NCBI GenBank assembly: GCA_910575775.1 | Contig: CAJTEY010000004.1 | Coordinates: 1 to 64,000, forward strand | Direction: 5' to 3' | DNA from: Lachnospiraceae bacterium | Lineage (GTDB): Bacteria; Bacillota; Clostridia; Lachnospirales; Lachnospiraceae | DNA length: 64,000 nucleotides | Shown here: positions 16,601 through 25,720 of the stretch, piece after piece | How positions within the stretch are numbered: position 1 is the first letter of the stretch | Layout: the number at the start of each line of letters is the position of its first letter | Made by a program: the position numbers and the translations under genes | The notes under the pieces: model-generated | Database searches by the model: none | Told to the model about the DNA's origin: nothing | What the model saw: the letters and a program-made list of their open reading frames with translations, nothing else

Positions 16601-19600
16601 CTGCCCGTACCGTAGGTCGCGTTAACGAGAGCATTACCGCTGTCCGCATTTTTCCCTTTGACATTCCATTGCCCTGTCACTTTTGAAAACTGTATGCCTA
16701 TCATGTTCCGGTCAAATAAATACGGCGACGTCTCAAACGTATCGCGCATGAAATCCTCGATATACCCCGGCTCGATCCACGTTGCGCCGATGCGCACCTC
16801 AATCTCGGAGGCATCCAGTTCCTTCGGCTGCACCTGTGTGAGTGCCTGTACGTTTACGGCATACTCCGGGCGGTTCCCTGCATAAACCTTTGCCGTTTCC
16901 AGCTTTTCACGGACGTTGCCGCTTAAATACTCGTCAGCCGTCACCCACTTTTCCGTAACAGGGTCTTGGAAAATTATCCCTGCCAGCTCTTTTGTGATTT
17001 CCTCCTCACTTTTATCTGCGAGCTGCGACATATAGGCAAGATTCACTCCTGCTTTTTCCGACAAGGATACCGCCAGAGCCTCGCTTGCCGTATCCACACT
17101 GGTGACGACCTGAGCCTTCTTGATCGTCCGCTTCGTAAACATATCCGCCTTGCCGGCAAACCTGCCCTCTTCGTCCAGCTTTTCCAGAGAACACAGCAGA
17201 CAGTAACCGCTGTCCTGGTTAAATGCCCTTTTGTTGGTCTGCGAATTGATCAACCCGTATTTTTTTGAAAACTCGTCATACAGTCTGTTTAACTGTACCT
17301 GTTTTTCCCTGATGTCGCTGTCCGGGTATTCCGCAAGCTGCAGGCGGATCAGTTCCCGCGTACAGTTCCTTATGCCGACCATGCCCTTGATACGCTCCTG
17401 CATGGATACAGACAGATCCACAGGCTTCATAATGGAATTTTCCCTGTAGTACACCTTGCCATCCACAAGGGTATAGCTGTAATTCTTCACATCCGGGTCT
17501 GCCGGGATTATGCTATCTGCCATCTCTTCGGGAAGTTCATCCAGTTCCACCGCCTCAATCTTCCCGTCGATAAAGCTGAGCGCCTCCCGCAACTGCTGTG
17601 CAAAGGGTCTTGTGGTGTCAGGCATACAGGTACTTTCCATACCGTAAGGTCCGGAAACCATCTCCATCCTGCCAACAACCATCTCCGGGTGCTGCACGAA
17701 ATAATCATTCATGGTGATGCCGTCTGCGTTTTCAGACAGATAAACCCAATCCGGCTCTATTTCCATTACCCTGTCGCGTTTCTTTAAGAAGAGAATATCG
17801 GATGTGACTTCCGTCCCCGCGCCGGAAAAAGCCGTGTTGGGGAGTCTGACTGCTCCCAGAAGTTCCGCCCTCCGTGCAAGATATTTCCTCACTCCGGGAT
17901 TTTTCTTGTCCATCGTGCCCTTGCTCGTGACAAAAGCGGTCACGCCGCCCGGACGCACCTTATCCAGCGCCTTTGCAAAAAAATAGTCATGGATCAAAAA
18001 GTTATGCCTGTCATACTTTTTATCCACAACCTTGTACTGTCCAAAAGGCACATTGCCTACCGCTGCGTCGAAGAAATCGTCCGGGTAATCCGTCTTTTCA
18101 AAGCCGCAAATCTTTATGTCTGCTTTCGGATAAAGCTGCCTCGCAATCCTGCCCGTGACGCCGTCCAGTTCCACGCCGTACAGCCTGCTCTTTCGCATTT
18201 TTTCCGGCAGGCATCCGAAAAAGTTCCCGATGCCCATCGCCGGTTCCAGAATGTTTCCCTTCTCAAAGCCCATCCGCTCCAGTGTCTCATAGATGTTTTG
18301 GATGATCACGGGGCTTGTGTAGTGGGCGTTTAAGGTGCTTTCCCTTGCGGATGCGTACTCTTCCGGGGATAACAGACTTTTTAACTCCTGATACTCCGCT
18401 GACCATGCGCTTTTGCTCTCGTCAAACGCATCGGCAAGACCGCCCCATCCCACATACCGCGATAATACCTCCTGTTCCTCCGATGTTGCGGTACGGTTTT
18501 CCTTCTCGATCTGCTCTAAGATACGGATTGCCTCCACATTCCATCCGTATTTCTCTTTTGCAGTCCCGGCGCCGGGTGTATCGTCCATGATCCGGAAGTT
18601 GACACCTTCGGATTTTTCCATCTTCTCCGGCTCAGTCTGCTCCACCGCCTTTTCCTTATCCCGCTCTATGTACTGCCTTGTCTGATTGATAAAGTCATTC
18701 AGTGCTAAGCATCTGGAGCTTATGAGCAGATCATGGTTTCTCCACGAGGAATCCGTCACAATTTCCTTGGCCCACTCCTTATTTTCATCAGAAACAGCCT
18801 GATCCTGTGCGTTATGAAAAACGGTATGGGAAAGCACATAGCGTACACGGTCAATGCCATATTCTCTAATGATGCTCCCTGCTGTTTCTTCCGTAAGCTG
18901 CCCGCCGTCAGACTTTTCCAAAACCGCCTTTTCTATAGCCTTCCTGCACTCCACACATTTATCATGTTCCTGACTTTCCCACTCCCGGCGCATGGTTTCC
19001 TCTGCCTGCTCCTTTTTGTACTGTACATAGGCTTCTTTGCCCTCCGCCGTAAGGTATTTATCCGCTCTGATAAGATTGCCGATGCGCTTTTCCACCACAT
19101 TCCACTTCAAAAGTACCGTTGCATAGGGATCTGTTATCCTGCCTTTCCTTAGCAAAATTCCCTTTGCATCATGCCACTCATCACTCCTGTCTGAACCCGT
19201 TAAGGCTGGACAGCCGCCGCCTATACCATATTCTTTTTTTAAGAAGGCGATGTTCTCTTTCTTGTCATGGCCTTCCATAAAATACTCATAGATACGGAAC
19301 TGCCTGAAGTGAACCCTGTTTTCGCCCGTCAGATAGTAATCGATCTCGTCCTGAGTAATAAAGTCTTCCTGCAAAACCTCTACATGGTTCCACACGGGAA
19401 ACACCCTTTTCTTCGCGCTTAAATCCGCCATCTCTGAGAGCAGATACCCCAGGCTTTCTACATACCGCCGCTTTAGTCGCTTTTCTCCCGTGTCAAGCTG
19501 CTCTTTTACTCTGAGAAGTTCTCCTGTGACAACCTCGCGTCCTTCCTGCGTGGATAAAAGCTCACCAAGTTTCGCCATACTTTCTGAGTGGTCATAGATT

Positions 19601-21489
19601 TTGATCGGTATGCTTTCCGGCACTTCTCCGATACCGTCCCAGAAGAAATTGTAAAGGACATCTGATACCCTCTGCCGTACAACCGCATCTACAAGAAACA
19701 CTTCATTCGCACTCATATATGTGCCATTCTCCACCATAGAGCGGACAACACCTTCCACTTCCTGCCATCCCATCACTGCTACCGTATTTTCCTTTGCAGA
19801 CATCCCATAGCCGATGCACATACCCATCCCACAAAACCACACAGAGACGGGATGACTGTCGAAGTAAAAGCCTTTTCCGACAGTCCCGTATTCCTTTTTC
19901 AAAAACTCTTCCATTTCCTCCGGCGTTTTTCCCTGCCGGTACTTTGCATAGATACGGCTCCTGCTATTATTCCGTCCGCCTCCTGTGCGCAGGATTGCTT
20001 CAAGCTGTTCTTCCGGCAGGGAAAAAGCGGCAGGTATGGTATATCTCTCCCCTGCCTGCGCCGCTGCAATCGTACCGATCTGCTCCTCCAGCGTAGGGAA
20101 CAGGCTGAGCTGTTCATAGATCACTTTGGGCGCAGAAAAGCCGGATAATGAATCTCCCATACTGCTGTGTTCATTATCCGGCTTCCCCGTTTCCCTATTC
20201 TGTTGTGCCGCGCTGTCTAAATGTAGATCAGTTCCTCCCGCACGATCTCCTCCGCCGAGTGTCTGATGTTGTTCATCATCCCCACCCACTTCATCTGGTC
20301 GGACGCTTTCATCTCCTCCGTCACGCCCTCCGTTTTCGCCATCTGCGCTGTCAGAAAGTCCATCCGCTCCTCTGCCTGCCTCTGCACCTCCAGACAGTGT
20401 GCCTTCAGTTCTCCCGTCAGTATCATGCCCTGATAAATCCCTCCCCGGTGTTCCTTCAGAAAGTTTTTCCGCATCAGCCCGAATCTGGTCAGTTCCTCCT
20501 CCGGCTCCCTGTTGGGTAACAGGTTCGGTATCAGATAATCCCCGTTCCTCTCGTATGTCAGATTCATATGCCTTCCCCTCCTTTTCTTGATCCGTTTCCG
20601 TTATAACTGTTGCCTGCCTCTTTGATTCACTTTCACGCTTTAAAGTATTATAGCCCTCTTTCTGACTGCTTGCAATCCCTTTCCCGATATTTTTTTGATG
20701 ATTTATAATACTTTCCCTCTCCCCGCGGTTTCGCACGTTCTGTCTCTCATAAGCCCGGATCGCACGTTTGATTTCTATGAGGAGCGGTCTGCACATCTCT
20801 GTGGTGGCATTGCCAAGAATGGACAGGGTCTTTACAGTATTGAACTCGCTTATATGGTCAAAATCCAGTTCTTCCCGCCATCTTTTCCTGTCCGCCCCGC
20901 AGCGCGATAAAACTGTATAGGCAATGCTTGATGCAAGCGTTTCCCGCAGCCGCACACCCAGATTCATCTCATCCAGTCCCTCCAGATAACTCCCATCTGT
21001 CACATAGCCGATCTGGTTCAGAATCTCTGCATAAGTTTCTCCGGCAATACGCCCGGCGATCTCCACAATCCGCTCTTCAAAAGTCCTGTTTTCATCTGTA
21101 GCGCCGTAAATGCTTTCCAGCCGCGCAAGAACCGGCTCCTTTACTTCCTCCCTCATTTCCCATAAATAAGGATAACGCCCGTTTTTCAGCCTGTGTACAT
21201 CGGCTATGTCAAAGACATATTTTAGCTTTGGCTTTGCGCTCCTGGTGTCTGGCAGACCGATTCCCTTGGAATAACGGTTTACCCAGCAGTACATTTTCTC
21301 ATTCCAGTCTTCCATTAAAGCGCAGGCAGTCGCACCCGGACGCTGGGCATAAATAAGCATCTGCTCGCTAAAGGGATATTTATAGAGTCTGGCCGCCGTA
21401 TCCAGATACAGTGTCCACTCCCGCCCGTTTTTGACTATCCTTCTGGCGGTGTCCTCTGCCAGAATGGAAATCTCCTCATATCTTGTCAT
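13675..21489 (-). CDS. Giant DNA methylase / SNF2-type helicase polyprotein of the ICE
   Basis: A 2604-aa multidomain protein typical of Tn1549-like ICEs. After an N-terminal associated domain there is a Gly/Asp-rich linker (about residues 308-424), further associated domains, and a Rossmann methyltransferase (LEPAMGIGNFF near residue 1080; NVPFGQY, the NPPY-like motif, near 1145). The SNF2 helicase follows (HCVGAGKTFEM near 1755; DESHGYKN near 1910; GTPISNS near 1965; GRILRQG near 2245), then a coiled-coil tail. It probably modifies and unwinds DNA during transfer or counters host restriction. ATG 21489 follows GGAGG; a GTG is in frame 33 nt earlier. The linker is overprinted by tnpV. Confidence 0.88.
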   Translation of the reverse strand: MTRYEEISILAEDTARRIVKNGREWTLYLDTAARLYKYPFSEQMLIYAQRPGATACALMEDWNEKMYCWVNRYSKGIGLPDTRSAKPKLKYVFDIADVHRLKNGRYPYLWEMREEVKEPVLARLESIYGATDENRTFEERIVEIAGRIAGETYAEILNQIGYVTDGSYLEGLDEMNLGVRLRETLASSIAYTVLSRCGADRKRWREELDFDHISEFNTVKTLSILGNATTEMCRPLLIEIKRAIRAYERQNVRNRGERESIINHQKNIGKGIASSQKEGYNTLKRESESKRQATVITETDQEKEGKAYESDIREERGLSDTEPVTQQGAGGGTDQIRADAEKLSEGTPGRDLSGHDTDGRTEGTLSGGAEAGRGADGLSDSADGENGGRDGGDESVRPDEVGGDDEQHQTLGGGDRAGGTDLHLDSAAQQNRETGKPDNEHSSMGDSLSGFSAPKVIYEQLSLFPTLEEQIGTIAAAQAGERYTIPAAFSLPEEQLEAILRTGGGRNNSRSRIYAKYRQGKTPEEMEEFLKKEYGTVGKGFYFDSHPVSVWFCGMGMCIGYGMSAKENTVAVMGWQEVEGVVRSMVENGTYMSANEVFLVDAVVRQRVSDVLYNFFWDGIGEVPESIPIKIYDHSESMAKLGELLSTQEGREVVTGELLRVKEQLDTGEKRLKRRYVESLGYLLSEMADLSAKKRVFPVWNHVEVLQEDFITQDEIDYYLTGENRVHFRQFRIYEYFMEGHDKKENIAFLKKEYGIGGGCPALTGSDRSDEWHDAKGILLRKGRITDPYATVLLKWNVVEKRIGNLIRADKYLTAEGKEAYVQYKKEQAEETMRREWESQEHDKCVECRKAIEKAVLEKSDGGQLTEETAGSIIREYGIDRVRYVLSHTVFHNAQDQAVSDENKEWAKEIVTDSSWRNHDLLISSRCLALNDFINQTRQYIERDKEKAVEQTEPEKMEKSEGVNFRIMDDTPGAGTAKEKYGWNVEAIRILEQIEKENRTATSEEQEVLSRYVGWGGLADAFDESKSAWSAEYQELKSLLSPEEYASARESTLNAHYTSPVIIQNIYETLERMGFEKGNILEPAMGIGNFFGCLPEKMRKSRLYGVELDGVTGRIARQLYPKADIKICGFEKTDYPDDFFDAAVGNVPFGQYKVVDKKYDRHNFLIHDYFFAKALDKVRPGGVTAFVTSKGTMDKKNPGVRKYLARRAELLGAVRLPNTAFSGAGTEVTSDILFLKKRDRVMEIEPDWVYLSENADGITMNDYFVQHPEMVVGRMEMVSGPYGMESTCMPDTTRPFAQQLREALSFIDGKIEAVELDELPEEMADSIIPADPDVKNYSYTLVDGKVYYRENSIMKPVDLSVSMQERIKGMVGIRNCTRELIRLQLAEYPDSDIREKQVQLNRLYDEFSKKYGLINSQTNKRAFNQDSGYCLLCSLEKLDEEGRFAGKADMFTKRTIKKAQVVTSVDTASEALAVSLSEKAGVNLAYMSQLADKSEEEITKELAGIIFQDPVTEKWVTADEYLSGNVREKLETAKVYAGNRPEYAVNVQALTQVQPKELDASEIEVRIGATWIEPGYIEDFMRDTFETSPYLFDRNMIGIQFSKVTGQWNVKGKNADSGNALVNATYGTGRRNAYTILEDLLNLKDSRVYDTIMEDGKEKRVLNKKETTLAAQKQEAIRETFKDWVFRDPKRRQDLVAKYNKLFNSTRPREYDGSHLKFPGMTPDIELKTHQKNAVAHVLYGDNTLLAHCVGAGKTFEMTAAAMESKRLGLCQKSLFVVPNHLTEQWASDFLRLYPGANILAATKKDFEPVNRKKFCSRISTGDYDAVIIGHSQFEKVPLSQERQAAVIERQIEEITLAIREAKAEKGERYTIKQMEKSKKALQARLKKLNDTTRKDDVVTFEQLGVDRLFVDESHGYKNLFLFTKMRNVAGITQTEAQKSSDMFAKCRYLDELTGGKGITFATGTPISNSMTELYTNMRYLQYNTLQRLGLGHFDSWAASFGETQTAIELSPEGTGYRAKTRFAKFFNLPELLALFKECADIQTADMLNLPVPEAAYENVVLKPSKYQQDMLTSLSDRAEAVRSREVDATDDNMLRITSDGRKLALDQRLLNPLLPDDENSKVNACVNRAYEIWEQTKEKRLTQLIFCDLSTPKAVGKTEVRMEGKKEETEIFDDVYHDIKRKLMAKDVPEEEIAFIHDANTETKKAELFGKVRSGRVRFLLGSTAKMGAGTNVQDRLIALHHIDVPWRPSDIEQQEGRILRQGNFNPKIWIFRYVTEKTFDSYSWQIIENKQKFISQIMTSKSPVRSCEDIDEAALTYAEVKALATGNPYIKEKMTLDIEVSKLKLLKAGHDSQRYRLEDNLMTNYPRKIAFLKEHIYGLETDRQTAEKNLPTDRKSVLDKEQFLMEVGGRRYTDKKEAGAAIIEMCKGVKTFSSSVPIGEYAGFRMAVAFDLLNNQFVMSLKGQLSHNLAIGPDPLGNITRINHTLESLEKKLAEARIKLEDVEHQIENARVEVAKPFAKERELAEKLERLAELNALLNMDEKGEEGIAMDDESEKPAADRPAVDIPAQKPSIREKMETYKKESIGGKNKESLAERREEAVL
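20217..20567 (-). CDS. tnpV: TnpV-like protein encoded inside the helicase gene (alternate frame)
   Basis: A complete 116-aa TnpV homologue: MNLTYERNGDYLIPNLL, RFGLMRKNFLKEHRGGIYQGMILTGEL and TEGVTEEMKASDQMKWVGMMNNIRHSAEEIV match the family and align with the second TnpV at 48527-48916. It lies entirely within the methylase/helicase gene on the same strand, in the +1 frame. An AAGGAGGGG (20575-20583) sits 7 nt before its ATG, which strongly suggests real translation. In the helicase frame the same DNA encodes a Gly/Asp/Arg-rich linker. TnpV is transposon-associated with no firmly known activity. Confidence 0.8.
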   Translation of the reverse strand: MNLTYERNGDYLIPNLLPNREPEEELTRFGLMRKNFLKEHRGGIYQGMILTGELKAHCLEVQRQAEERMDFLTAQMAKTEGVTEEMKASDQMKWVGMMNNIRHSAEEIVREELIYI

Positions 21490-21593
21490 CGCAAATTTCC
21501 TCCTGATAAAGCGGCGGGTCATATCCCCGCCGCCATTTTCGCTGCTATCCTCTTTCTATATGCCCTGCCACCGTGCCGTCCTGCGCCTTGCTG

Positions 21594-24500
21594 TCAGACC
21601 GTTACATCTATCTGGTATCTTCCTCCGCTCCGCTTGGTTTCTACCGCATTGACGGTGGATTTCAGAATGGAAAATACTTTTTTACGGTCACGTCTCTCCA
21701 TATGGATATCCAGTAAGAGCAGTCCCGTCGCATCCATATAGTGGAAACACAGGCGGTAGCTGTTCTTTTTCAGATCCTCAAACAGGTATTGTCCATCCTC
21801 ATCTGTCTGCGTCTCCACAGGTTTCCCTTCCTCTCCCGTCAAGGTCACGTTTACGCCACTCATAACATTTCCGTCCTCGTCCATGACTGTCCCGCATATC
21901 GTCCTTTCGTCGGTGCCTGCCAGCCAAAGCCAGATGCCCCATGCGCCTGTCCCGGCTCCAAGCAGCAGCAAAAACCACAGCCAGCCCGGTATCTGCCGAT
22001 GCGCACCTTCTGTCTCTTCCGATTCTGCTGTCTGCATACTCTCCTGTTCTTCCGGCTCTTCTGCCTGCACCTTTTGCTCTCCCGGTTTTGTGGATAGATC
22101 CGGGATTTCCGGTATCGGAAAAACAGGCTTCTTCCCGTCTGTCAACTCAGGCAGCGCCTCCCGTCGCAGTATCGTCTTTTCGGCAATGGTTTCCGGCGAC
22201 GGGTCACCATTCTTCTCACCGGCATCTCCTACGGGGTCACCCTCCAGCTGCCCGCCTTCTGTGCCCGTTTCGCCTCCCGGCTGCTGTCCGCCGTCACCGT
22301 CTCCCGGCTTTTTCCCATCCGTGTCATCACCCTTGGGCTTATCTTTCTCTTTGTCCTGTCCGTCTTCATCCGGTTTATCTTTGTCCGGGTCATCTTTGGG
22401 CTTGATAACCTGCTCGAATACCGCATGTACGGTCAGATCGCCCGTGATGCAACTGTAATCCCTGTCCCAGCCCACGAATCTGTAGGTATAGGTTTCGTCT
22501 TCCTCCTTTACGGGATCAGCCGGGGTTACCGCCGCCGAACCGTATGCCACTTTCTGCACATCATAAGAAATATCACCATTCATAAAGGTTACGGTATAGG
22601 TACGGGGCTTCGTTTCATACACCGGATGGAAATGGGATATCCCCGTTATACGGCTGATATCGCCGTCCCAGCCCGCAAAAACATAACATTCCTTTTCCGT
22701 AGGCTTCATGTCGGGCGCTTCGGGCGCTTCTGCTCCCATGCCATACCGTACTGTCTGCCTGCTCAAAATATTGTCATCTGCATCGTAGAAGATTACCTCG
22801 TACACATGAAAAACCTGCTCAAACCCTGCCCATATAATCTCGTCCTTTGTGATATGTGTGTAACTGCCTCTCCATCCTGTAAACTCCCAGCTTCCCCACT
22901 CTTCTTCCGGGCGGATGGGATCTGCAGGCGCGGTGGCATCTTCCCCGTACGCTACCTTCTGCGTATCCAGTACGGTACCGCCGTCCATAAACTTTACTGT
23001 ATAGGAACGTGTCGCCGTATCATAGACCGGGTAAAACGCTGTATCCCCGGTGATACCTTCCGTTGCCGCGCTCCAGCCGGTAAAAATATAAGTGTACTGC
23101 GCCGTAGGCTCCTTCTCAGGTATTTCCGGCTCCTCGGCATCTTCCCCGTGGGCTATCGTCTGTCTGCTGATCACATTTCCTTCGGCATCGTAAAAAATAA
23201 CCTCATATTTATTCAGAACCTTCTCAAACTGTGCTGTAACCACTTCATCTTTTGTGACATTGGTATAACTGCCATTCCACCCGGTAAATCTCCAGTTTCC
23301 CCATTCTTCTGCGGGACGGGTGGGATTTTCGGGGGCTTTAGCATCTTTCTTATACTCGATCTCCTGTTCGCTGATCGTGTGGTCGCCGTCCTTAAACACC
23401 ACCGTGAATTTTTTAATCTCGTACTCTGCCCTGACAGTCAGATCGGATGTAACATTCGTGAAGCCCTTATCCCAGCCCATAAACCGATACCCTGTCCGTT
23501 CCGGCTCCTCGGGCGCTTCAGCATCGTCACCCTTATGTATATGCTGCCTTGACAGCTCCCTGCCGTCATAGTCTGTAAAGATAACCGTACACGCCTCACT
23601 GTATTCATTCCTGGTTGTTCCATAGCCGCATACCGTACATACGTCCGTTATGGGTGTTACAAAGGATTTCTTTCCGGCATCGTAGTATTCCTCTCCTCTG
23701 GTAACCTCAAAGTCCTCGCACAGCAGAGTGATATATTCTTTTTCTGTCCTTTTTGTAAAGAAATCGTAATAGGGCGATTTTCCATGAATCTCTATTTCAC
23801 TGCAGGAAGGCAGCTCCATTTCTATATCAGATCTTGGCGGGACATCTGTCTCCACTGTACGGACAACCACCTTATCGTATGTGTTACAGCCAAAGGCCGC
23901 TCTGCCAATATGTACTACATTGTCCCCGATCTCCAAAGTGCCGATCTGCACTGCTTTCCCACTGTTATTGTCTCCGCTGTGGGACAGCACATATGCTCCA
24001 ATATAGGTAATACTGTCCGGCAGAATCAGTGCGTCCTGGTTTAACCCCATAGCATAGAAAAGTGTATCGGGCAGGCCCTTTACGCGATTGCCGATCCGAA
24101 GTTCACCTACTTCCACTCCTTCAAAAGCGGTACGGTGTCTATTGGATTCCGTCACCCCATCCAGTCGTGCATCCACAGCATTATAATTCAAAAGCCCGAT
24201 ATGGCCCACAGCAAACGCCTCCGCTCCAATAGAGGTCATGTTCTCTCCGATGGTCAGTGCCCCTATGGTAATATCATCCCCATAGAAAGCCCATGCGCCC
24301 ACCGTAGTCAGACATTCCGGGAATACGAGCGTGTCCGCCGTATAGTCAATGCCACAGAACAGATGCTCCGGGATTGCCGTTACCCGGCTGCCGATTGTAA
24401 TGCCGGAAACCGTGATATTCCCGAAAGTCCCCAATATAGTTTCCCCATATGGCTCGGACACGGCATTTACCGCGTTGTAATAGATATTTTCAATCTCATT

Positions 24501-25619
24501 TCTTGCAAATGCCTCTTTTCCGATCTCTTTCACATTCTCCCCGATTGTCAGCGTGGCGATCGCCTTGTCATAATAAAAAGCCTTGCATCCTATGCGCTCC
24601 ACATCAATCGTCAGCTCGTCCATCGTAATCTTTGCCGAGGCAAAACAGTAATCGGGAATGACCTTCACATTCCCACCTATGTGCAGTTCCCTGATATTTG
24701 CCTGAAAGAAAACCCCGGTGCTTTCACCTCCCGCCCCGGTCTCGGCTGCCTCCGCATTATAGTAAAGTTCCCGTATCGTCATGCGCTTGAAAAGACTGTC
24801 CTTCATATATGTGACCGTCTCCGGTATGGTGACGGAAGGAAAGACCGGCGTTGTCGATGCCAGCGTGAACGTAAGCCGTGTGACCGTATAATCCCCGATC
24901 TGCGAGGGAAAACTCAACGCCTTGTAATCCCATGTTGACTCCTTGCAGTCCTCCAGTTCATAGATTTCCGCCGTCCCGTCCTCATATCCGTAATAGTGGT
25001 ATATGACGCCGTTCCCATCCGTATAGGTGCTGTCCGCGTCCTGTACCGCACTCCCTTCTGCTGCCTGCGCTGACAGGAGCATCACGCCCACTTCTTCGCT
25101 TTCCTCCAGTTCCGTTTCCTCTGCATTCTCCTCCCCTTCTGTGGTTTCCTCCTCCCCGGCAGGCTCCTCTTCCTCTGCATCGGATTCCTCACTCTCCTTA
25201 TCCGCTTCTCCCTCTGGCAATTCCTCCGGGATTTCCTCTTTGCCCGGATCTTCCTCTTCCGGGACTTTTTCTTCCAAATCTCCCGTTCCCCCAGCGCCAG
25301 ATTCCCCTGCATTTTCCTTATCACCCGATTCTTCTAAATCTTTCGATTCCTCGGTATCCCCCGTTTTTTCCGTATCTTCCGATTCTTCTGAGTCTTTCGG
25401 TTTCCCTGTACCTTCCCCTGTTTTCTCCCCATCCTGCTCTTTGGTATCGGCATCTTCCCGGTTCTCCTCCTGCCCGTCCGCATCATAAGCCTCTATAGAT
25501 TGCCCTATTCCCTCCTCTGCACGGGAAATAACTGTCATCCCCGGCATGGTTACAAACATACACACAGCCGCCAGAAACGCCACAAGGCTTCTGGCTGTCT
25601 TTTCTTTTATCTTCTTCAT
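21594..25619 (-). CDS. Large membrane-anchored surface protein: BspA-type LRRs and InlB B-repeats
   Basis: A 1341-aa exported protein. It has a signal peptide (residues 1-35, SLVAFLAAVCMFVTMPGM, cleavage near SRA) and a very acidic Glu/Asp repeat stalk (about 40-180). LRR_5/BspA-like repeats follow (about 210-620: ITIGSRVTAIPEHLF, LTIGENMTSIGAEAF), then six Listeria-Bacteroides/InlB B-repeats (about 680-1050: YRFMGWDKGFTNVTSDLTVRA), a Lys/Asp/Pro-rich stalk, one membrane helix (about 1210-1232), and a carboxypeptidase-regulatory/SpaA-like domain (TICGTVMDEDGNVMSGVNVTL). No LPXTG is seen. ATG 25619 follows AAAGGA by 8 nt. It probably acts in adhesion or mating contact. Confidence 0.82.
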   Translation of the reverse strand: MKKIKEKTARSLVAFLAAVCMFVTMPGMTVISRAEEGIGQSIEAYDADGQEENREDADTKEQDGEKTGEGTGKPKDSEESEDTEKTGDTEESKDLEESGDKENAGESGAGGTGDLEEKVPEEEDPGKEEIPEELPEGEADKESEESDAEEEEPAGEEETTEGEENAEETELEESEEVGVMLLSAQAAEGSAVQDADSTYTDGNGVIYHYYGYEDGTAEIYELEDCKESTWDYKALSFPSQIGDYTVTRLTFTLASTTPVFPSVTIPETVTYMKDSLFKRMTIRELYYNAEAAETGAGGESTGVFFQANIRELHIGGNVKVIPDYCFASAKITMDELTIDVERIGCKAFYYDKAIATLTIGENVKEIGKEAFARNEIENIYYNAVNAVSEPYGETILGTFGNITVSGITIGSRVTAIPEHLFCGIDYTADTLVFPECLTTVGAWAFYGDDITIGALTIGENMTSIGAEAFAVGHIGLLNYNAVDARLDGVTESNRHRTAFEGVEVGELRIGNRVKGLPDTLFYAMGLNQDALILPDSITYIGAYVLSHSGDNNSGKAVQIGTLEIGDNVVHIGRAAFGCNTYDKVVVRTVETDVPPRSDIEMELPSCSEIEIHGKSPYYDFFTKRTEKEYITLLCEDFEVTRGEEYYDAGKKSFVTPITDVCTVCGYGTTRNEYSEACTVIFTDYDGRELSRQHIHKGDDAEAPEEPERTGYRFMGWDKGFTNVTSDLTVRAEYEIKKFTVVFKDGDHTISEQEIEYKKDAKAPENPTRPAEEWGNWRFTGWNGSYTNVTKDEVVTAQFEKVLNKYEVIFYDAEGNVISRQTIAHGEDAEEPEIPEKEPTAQYTYIFTGWSAATEGITGDTAFYPVYDTATRSYTVKFMDGGTVLDTQKVAYGEDATAPADPIRPEEEWGSWEFTGWRGSYTHITKDEIIWAGFEQVFHVYEVIFYDADDNILSRQTVRYGMGAEAPEAPDMKPTEKECYVFAGWDGDISRITGISHFHPVYETKPRTYTVTFMNGDISYDVQKVAYGSAAVTPADPVKEEDETYTYRFVGWDRDYSCITGDLTVHAVFEQVIKPKDDPDKDKPDEDGQDKEKDKPKGDDTDGKKPGDGDGGQQPGGETGTEGGQLEGDPVGDAGEKNGDPSPETIAEKTILRREALPELTDGKKPVFPIPEIPDLSTKPGEQKVQAEEPEEQESMQTAESEETEGAHRQIPGWLWFLLLLGAGTGAWGIWLWLAGTDERTICGTVMDEDGNVMSGVNVTLTGEEGKPVETQTDEDGQYLFEDLKKNSYRLCFHYMDATGLLLLDIHMERRDRKKVFSILKSTVNAVETKRSGGRYQIDVTV

Positions 25620-25650
25620 CTCCATCTTCCTTTCCATTTTTTGTGCACAG

Positions 25651-25683
25651 AAAAAGGGCGCATAGATTGGTTTCTATACGCCC
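25651..25683 (-). terminator. Intrinsic terminator after topB
   Basis: On the minus strand GGGCGTATAG pairs with CTATGCGCCC (one mismatch) and is followed by TTTTT. It lies between the topB stop and the surface-protein start. A related hairpin with the same CGTATAG core lies at 35740-35770. Confidence 0.8.
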
Positions 25684-25720
25684 TGACGCTGTGTCTCTAT
25701 TTTGTTTATACGAACTGCCT

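Noticed and set aside
24135-24938. 267-codon plus-strand ORF opposite the LRR region
   Set aside because: It overlaps fully with well-supported LRR repeats on the minus strand, has no homology I recognise and no ribosome-binding site.
25027-25488. Ser-rich 153-codon ORF opposite the surface protein
   Set aside because: It is the antisense reading of the Glu/Asp repeat stalk; GA-rich coding DNA gives long open Ser/Pro frames on the other strand.
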